Origin: Fibrobacter succinogenes
GTDB lineage: Bacteria > Fibrobacterota > Fibrobacteria > Fibrobacterales > Fibrobacteraceae
Length of the DNA stretch: 64,000 nucleotides
Direction: 5' to 3'
Assembly (NCBI GenBank): GCA_902761355.1
Contig: CACWJY010000021.1
Coordinates: 1-64,000 of the forward strand
The notes below the pieces were generated by a model. The model did not search any database. It was not told the DNA's origin and saw only the letters and a program-made list of their open reading frames with translations. Made by a program: the position numbers and the translations under genes. Position 1 is the first letter of the stretch; each line of letters opens with the position of its first letter. Shown here piece by piece: positions 61,911-64,000 of this stretch.

Positions 61911-63560
61911 ATGTTTAAAAGGAAATTGTCCGTCATTCTTGCGGCAACCCTCGCAACCACAGTCTTCGCAGCCAAATACGAAGCTGAATCGGCAACCGTA
62001 TCTAGCGAAGCAAAAATTGTCAACAGCAGTGGCGTCTCTGGCACAGGGTACGCAAGCCTCCAGGAAGGCAGTATTTCCTTCACAGGTGTCACCGCCGAAA
62101 CCGCTGGCAAATACACGCTCACTATCCATTACAAAGCAGGCGATTACAAGGCGAACTACCTCAAGGTGAACGGGGCAACCGCAGGCACCATCGACTTTGC
62201 AGCAACAACCGGATGGGCGGACGTCACAACGGCAGTCACGCTCAAGGCGGGCACAAACACCATCGCCATCGAAAAATACTGGGGATGGATCGACGTCGAC
62301 TACATCGACATTTCTGCCTACGAATCCGCTCCCTTCAAGCTTTCTGCGACCCCGGTCACCCCGAACGCCACCGAAAGTGCGGTAAAGCTCTACAGTTTCT
62401 TGCGTGAAAACTTTGGCAAGAAAACCATTAGTGGCATTATGACCGGCGACATGAGCGGATACACGCTGGGTGCCGACTTCAAGACCCACGACGACGTGAA
62501 GTACATCTACACGCGTACGGGCAAGTACCCAGCGCTCGTCGGTCTCGACTTCCTTTTTGCAACAGGCCCGAACGCGTCTCAAGGCTGGAACATGGAATAC
62601 ACCGACAAGGCGATTTCCATTGCAAAAGGCCTTTGGAAGGCTGGCGGCATCCCCGCATTCACCTGGCACTGGAAAGACCCGCTTGACAAGAAGGACGCCT
62701 TCTACATCCAGAGCGCAGCCGGCACCAACGAATATACGGACTTCGACTTCTCTACGGGTTTCAAGCCCGGCACCACCGAATGGGACACCGAAAGTGCAGC
62801 CTACAAGGGAATTGTCGCCGACATCGACCACATCGCCGACTACTTCCTTGAACTGCAGAAAGATGGCGTTGCAGGCATTTTCCGCCCCCTGCACGAAGCG
62901 GGCGGCAAGTGGTTCTGGTGGAGTATCAATTCGGGCGACCAGTTCGCGGCCCTCTACCGCCTGGTATTTGATCGCATGGTCAAAGTCAAGGGTGTGAAGA
63001 ACATGATCTGGGTGTTCAACCCCGAAGGTTCTACCGTCACCTCCTGGGATCCGGGTAGCGAATACTACGACGTGCTTTCCATCGACATCTATAACAACGC
63101 AAATGACCATTCCAGCAACGCGAGTTCTTTTGACAAGTTCAAGAACGCATCGAATTCCACGAAGATTCTTGCACTCAGCGAAAACGGGCCCATTCCCGAC
63201 GTGAACAACATGCACACCGACGAGGCCGTATGGAGCTGGTGGATGCCGTGGTACAGCACCTGGAGCGGAACCTGGCCCGGCCAGACGAAGGACGCCGTGT
63301 GGAAGAGCAACATGGGTGACGAACGTGTTATTTCGCTCGAGGACATGCCCGGCTGGGACAAATACAAGCCCAACCAGGATACCTCTACGACGCGTCTTGC
63401 AAAGGTATCGCCATTCTACGGCCCTGCAACAACAATCGGCATCTTTGACATGAACGGCCACTATGTGGGACTCACTACGCAGGGACTTCCGCAGGGGCGC
63501 TACATCGTACGTCAAAGAATCCAGGGACGCAGATTGAACGCGGTATACATCAAAAAGTAG
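61911..63560 (+). CDS. Secreted GH26 mannanase-type enzyme with CBM35 (copy D)
   Basis: A 549-residue enzyme. A signal peptide (about 1-20) precedes a CBM35-like domain (KYEAESATVSSEAK to about 135), the GH26 barrel and a C-terminal domain (IGIFDMNGHYVGLTT ... QGRYIVRQRI). The acid/base is Glu329 (RPLHEAGGKWFWW) and the nucleophile Glu424 (LSENGPIPD). It is closest to copy C in the barrel, but lacks the extra domain of C. The ATG at 61911 has AAGGAG 5 bases upstream; TATAAT at 61886-61891 is a possible -10 box without a good -35. It is divergent from the module 2 regulator. Confidence 0.93.
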   Translation: MFKRKLSVILAATLATTVFAAKYEAESATVSSEAKIVNSSGVSGTGYASLQEGSISFTGVTAETAGKYTLTIHYKAGDYKANYLKVNGATAGTIDFAATTGWADVTTAVTLKAGTNTIAIEKYWGWIDVDYIDISAYESAPFKLSATPVTPNATESAVKLYSFLRENFGKKTISGIMTGDMSGYTLGADFKTHDDVKYIYTRTGKYPALVGLDFLFATGPNASQGWNMEYTDKAISIAKGLWKAGGIPAFTWHWKDPLDKKDAFYIQSAAGTNEYTDFDFSTGFKPGTTEWDTESAAYKGIVADIDHIADYFLELQKDGVAGIFRPLHEAGGKWFWWSINSGDQFAALYRLVFDRMVKVKGVKNMIWVFNPEGSTVTSWDPGSEYYDVLSIDIYNNANDHSSNASSFDKFKNASNSTKILALSENGPIPDVNNMHTDEAVWSWWMPWYSTWSGTWPGQTKDAVWKSNMGDERVISLEDMPGWDKYKPNQDTSTTRLAKVSPFYGPATTIGIFDMNGHYVGLTTQGLPQGRYIVRQRIQGRRLNAVYIKK

Positions 63561-63667
63561 TTATTGAGTCGGTTTCAACGAATTTTACAGGCGACGCAAA
63601 AAAAATGAATACACAACGGGGGTTGGAGTTTATTTTTGGAGCGTCGCTTATTTGAATTGGAGTGTTT

Positions 63668-64000
63668 ATGGGTTGTTTTACTTTAAAAATGGCGAACACA
63701 ACCGCAGCTTTTTTGTTATGCGGAATGTGCGCCTCTTACGGGATTACCCCGAACAAGTTGGTTTCTGGCGGTTTGCCGGCTCATACAGGAGTCACAACGA
63801 CTGACTACCTGACGGACGGCTACCTCACGAACTGGAAGAGCAGTAACGCCAAGGAAATTGCGCTGAACGTAGGCGAAGGTCCTTCCAAATTGCTGATCAA
63901 CTGGGAATCGTTCGGCGATTGCGCCTGGGCGACCGACTTCACGAGCAATTGTGGACACGCAGGCGTCGCTCTCTCAAATTTCAAGATTTTGACTTCGGCG
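63668..64000 (+). CDS. Secreted protein, partial (C-terminus off right edge)
   Basis: The frame from the ATG at 63668 (GGAG 5 bases upstream; a second ATG at 63689 is possible) is open to the end of the window, giving 111 codons. An imperfect signal peptide (about 1-22) leads into NKLVSGGLPAHTGVTTTDYL, then LTDGYLTNWKSSNAKEIALN and GEGPSKLLINWESFGDCAWA. This looks like the start of a discoidin-type (F5/8) beta-sandwich, common at the N-terminus of secreted hydrolases of this kind. The catalytic part, if any, is outside the window. It lies 107 bp after the GH26 gene. Confidence 0.7.
   Translation, partial: MGCFTLKMANTTAAFLLCGMCASYGITPNKLVSGGLPAHTGVTTTDYLTDGYLTNWKSSNAKEIALNVGEGPSKLLINWESFGDCAWATDFTSNCGHAGVALSNFKILTSA

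Overview
The window looks like chromosomal DNA of a Fibrobacter-type plant-fibre degrader (phylum Fibrobacterota). The evidence is: several secreted glycoside hydrolases and a pectate lyase, most ending in a short FDMxGxxV...GxYxxR-like C-terminal domain; two TIGR02147-family regulators, a paralogous family typical of Fibrobacter succinogenes; a fused SecDF; and Ser/Asp/Thr/Ala-rich low-complexity linkers. This is inference from protein families; no marker such as 16S rRNA is present.

Layout. 1-8.6 kb: mostly minus-strand housekeeping genes (partial metallophosphoesterase, RHH-like small protein, Rpn-type PD-(D/E)XK protein, secDF, a coiled-coil secreted protein, HAD hydrolase, aspartoacylase-like hydrolase, mscL) plus tRNA-Gly(CCC). 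8.7-10.1 kb: DMT transporter and coaE. 10.2-12.1 kb: GH9 cellulase. 12.2-17.0 kb: a tightly packed minus-strand run GH57 - hpt - membrane protein - cysE - nth. 17.1-23.4 kb: three consecutive GH26/CBM35 mannanase-type genes, the first two separated from their upstream neighbours by intrinsic terminators, followed by an aldose-epimerase-like gene. 24.7-34.9 kb: plus-strand block with mnmE, a sugar transporter, aroE, an aroK-aroB fusion, a nucleotide-sugar epimerase, a secreted protein, a eukaryotic-type hisA, a GT4 glycosyltransferase and mutY. 35.0-36.3 kb: infC-rpmI-rplT. 36.4-38.9 kb: tRNA-Gly(TCC), a TrmA-like methyltransferase and lrgAB. 38.9-40.3 kb: an orphan protein with two SagB-like nitroreductase domains. 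40.5-46.3 kb: a GH5 lipoprotein cellulase, a pair of long direct repeats, and a 1162-residue gluzincin/beta-propeller/beta-barrel protein. 46.4-52.9 kb: bamA - skp - RlmD-like methyltransferase - three lipoproteins. 53.0-64.0 kb: a carbohydrate-degradation region with PL1 pectate lyase, GH5, a fourth GH26 and a partial secreted protein.

How the genes work together. The secreted enzymes target cellulose (GH9, GH5), mannan (four GH26) and pectin (PL1); the sugar transporters, epimerase and GH57 protein could handle released or stored sugars. The most interesting structure is in the last 10 kb: two copies of a two-gene module (TIGR02147 DNA-binding-like protein followed immediately by a lipoprotein with Ig-like and CBM11-like domains). 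Each regulator is transcribed divergently from a carbohydrate-active enzyme gene (PL1 in one case, GH26 in the other), and a GH5 gene lies between the modules. I suggest these are substrate-responsive control modules for fibre degradation; this is inference.

Other points of note are two repeat-derived insertions inside the G domain of MnmE, a His6-like (eukaryotic-type) HisA, the tandem SagB-like oxidoreductase without a RiPP cluster, and several hairpin-rich intergenic repeats.
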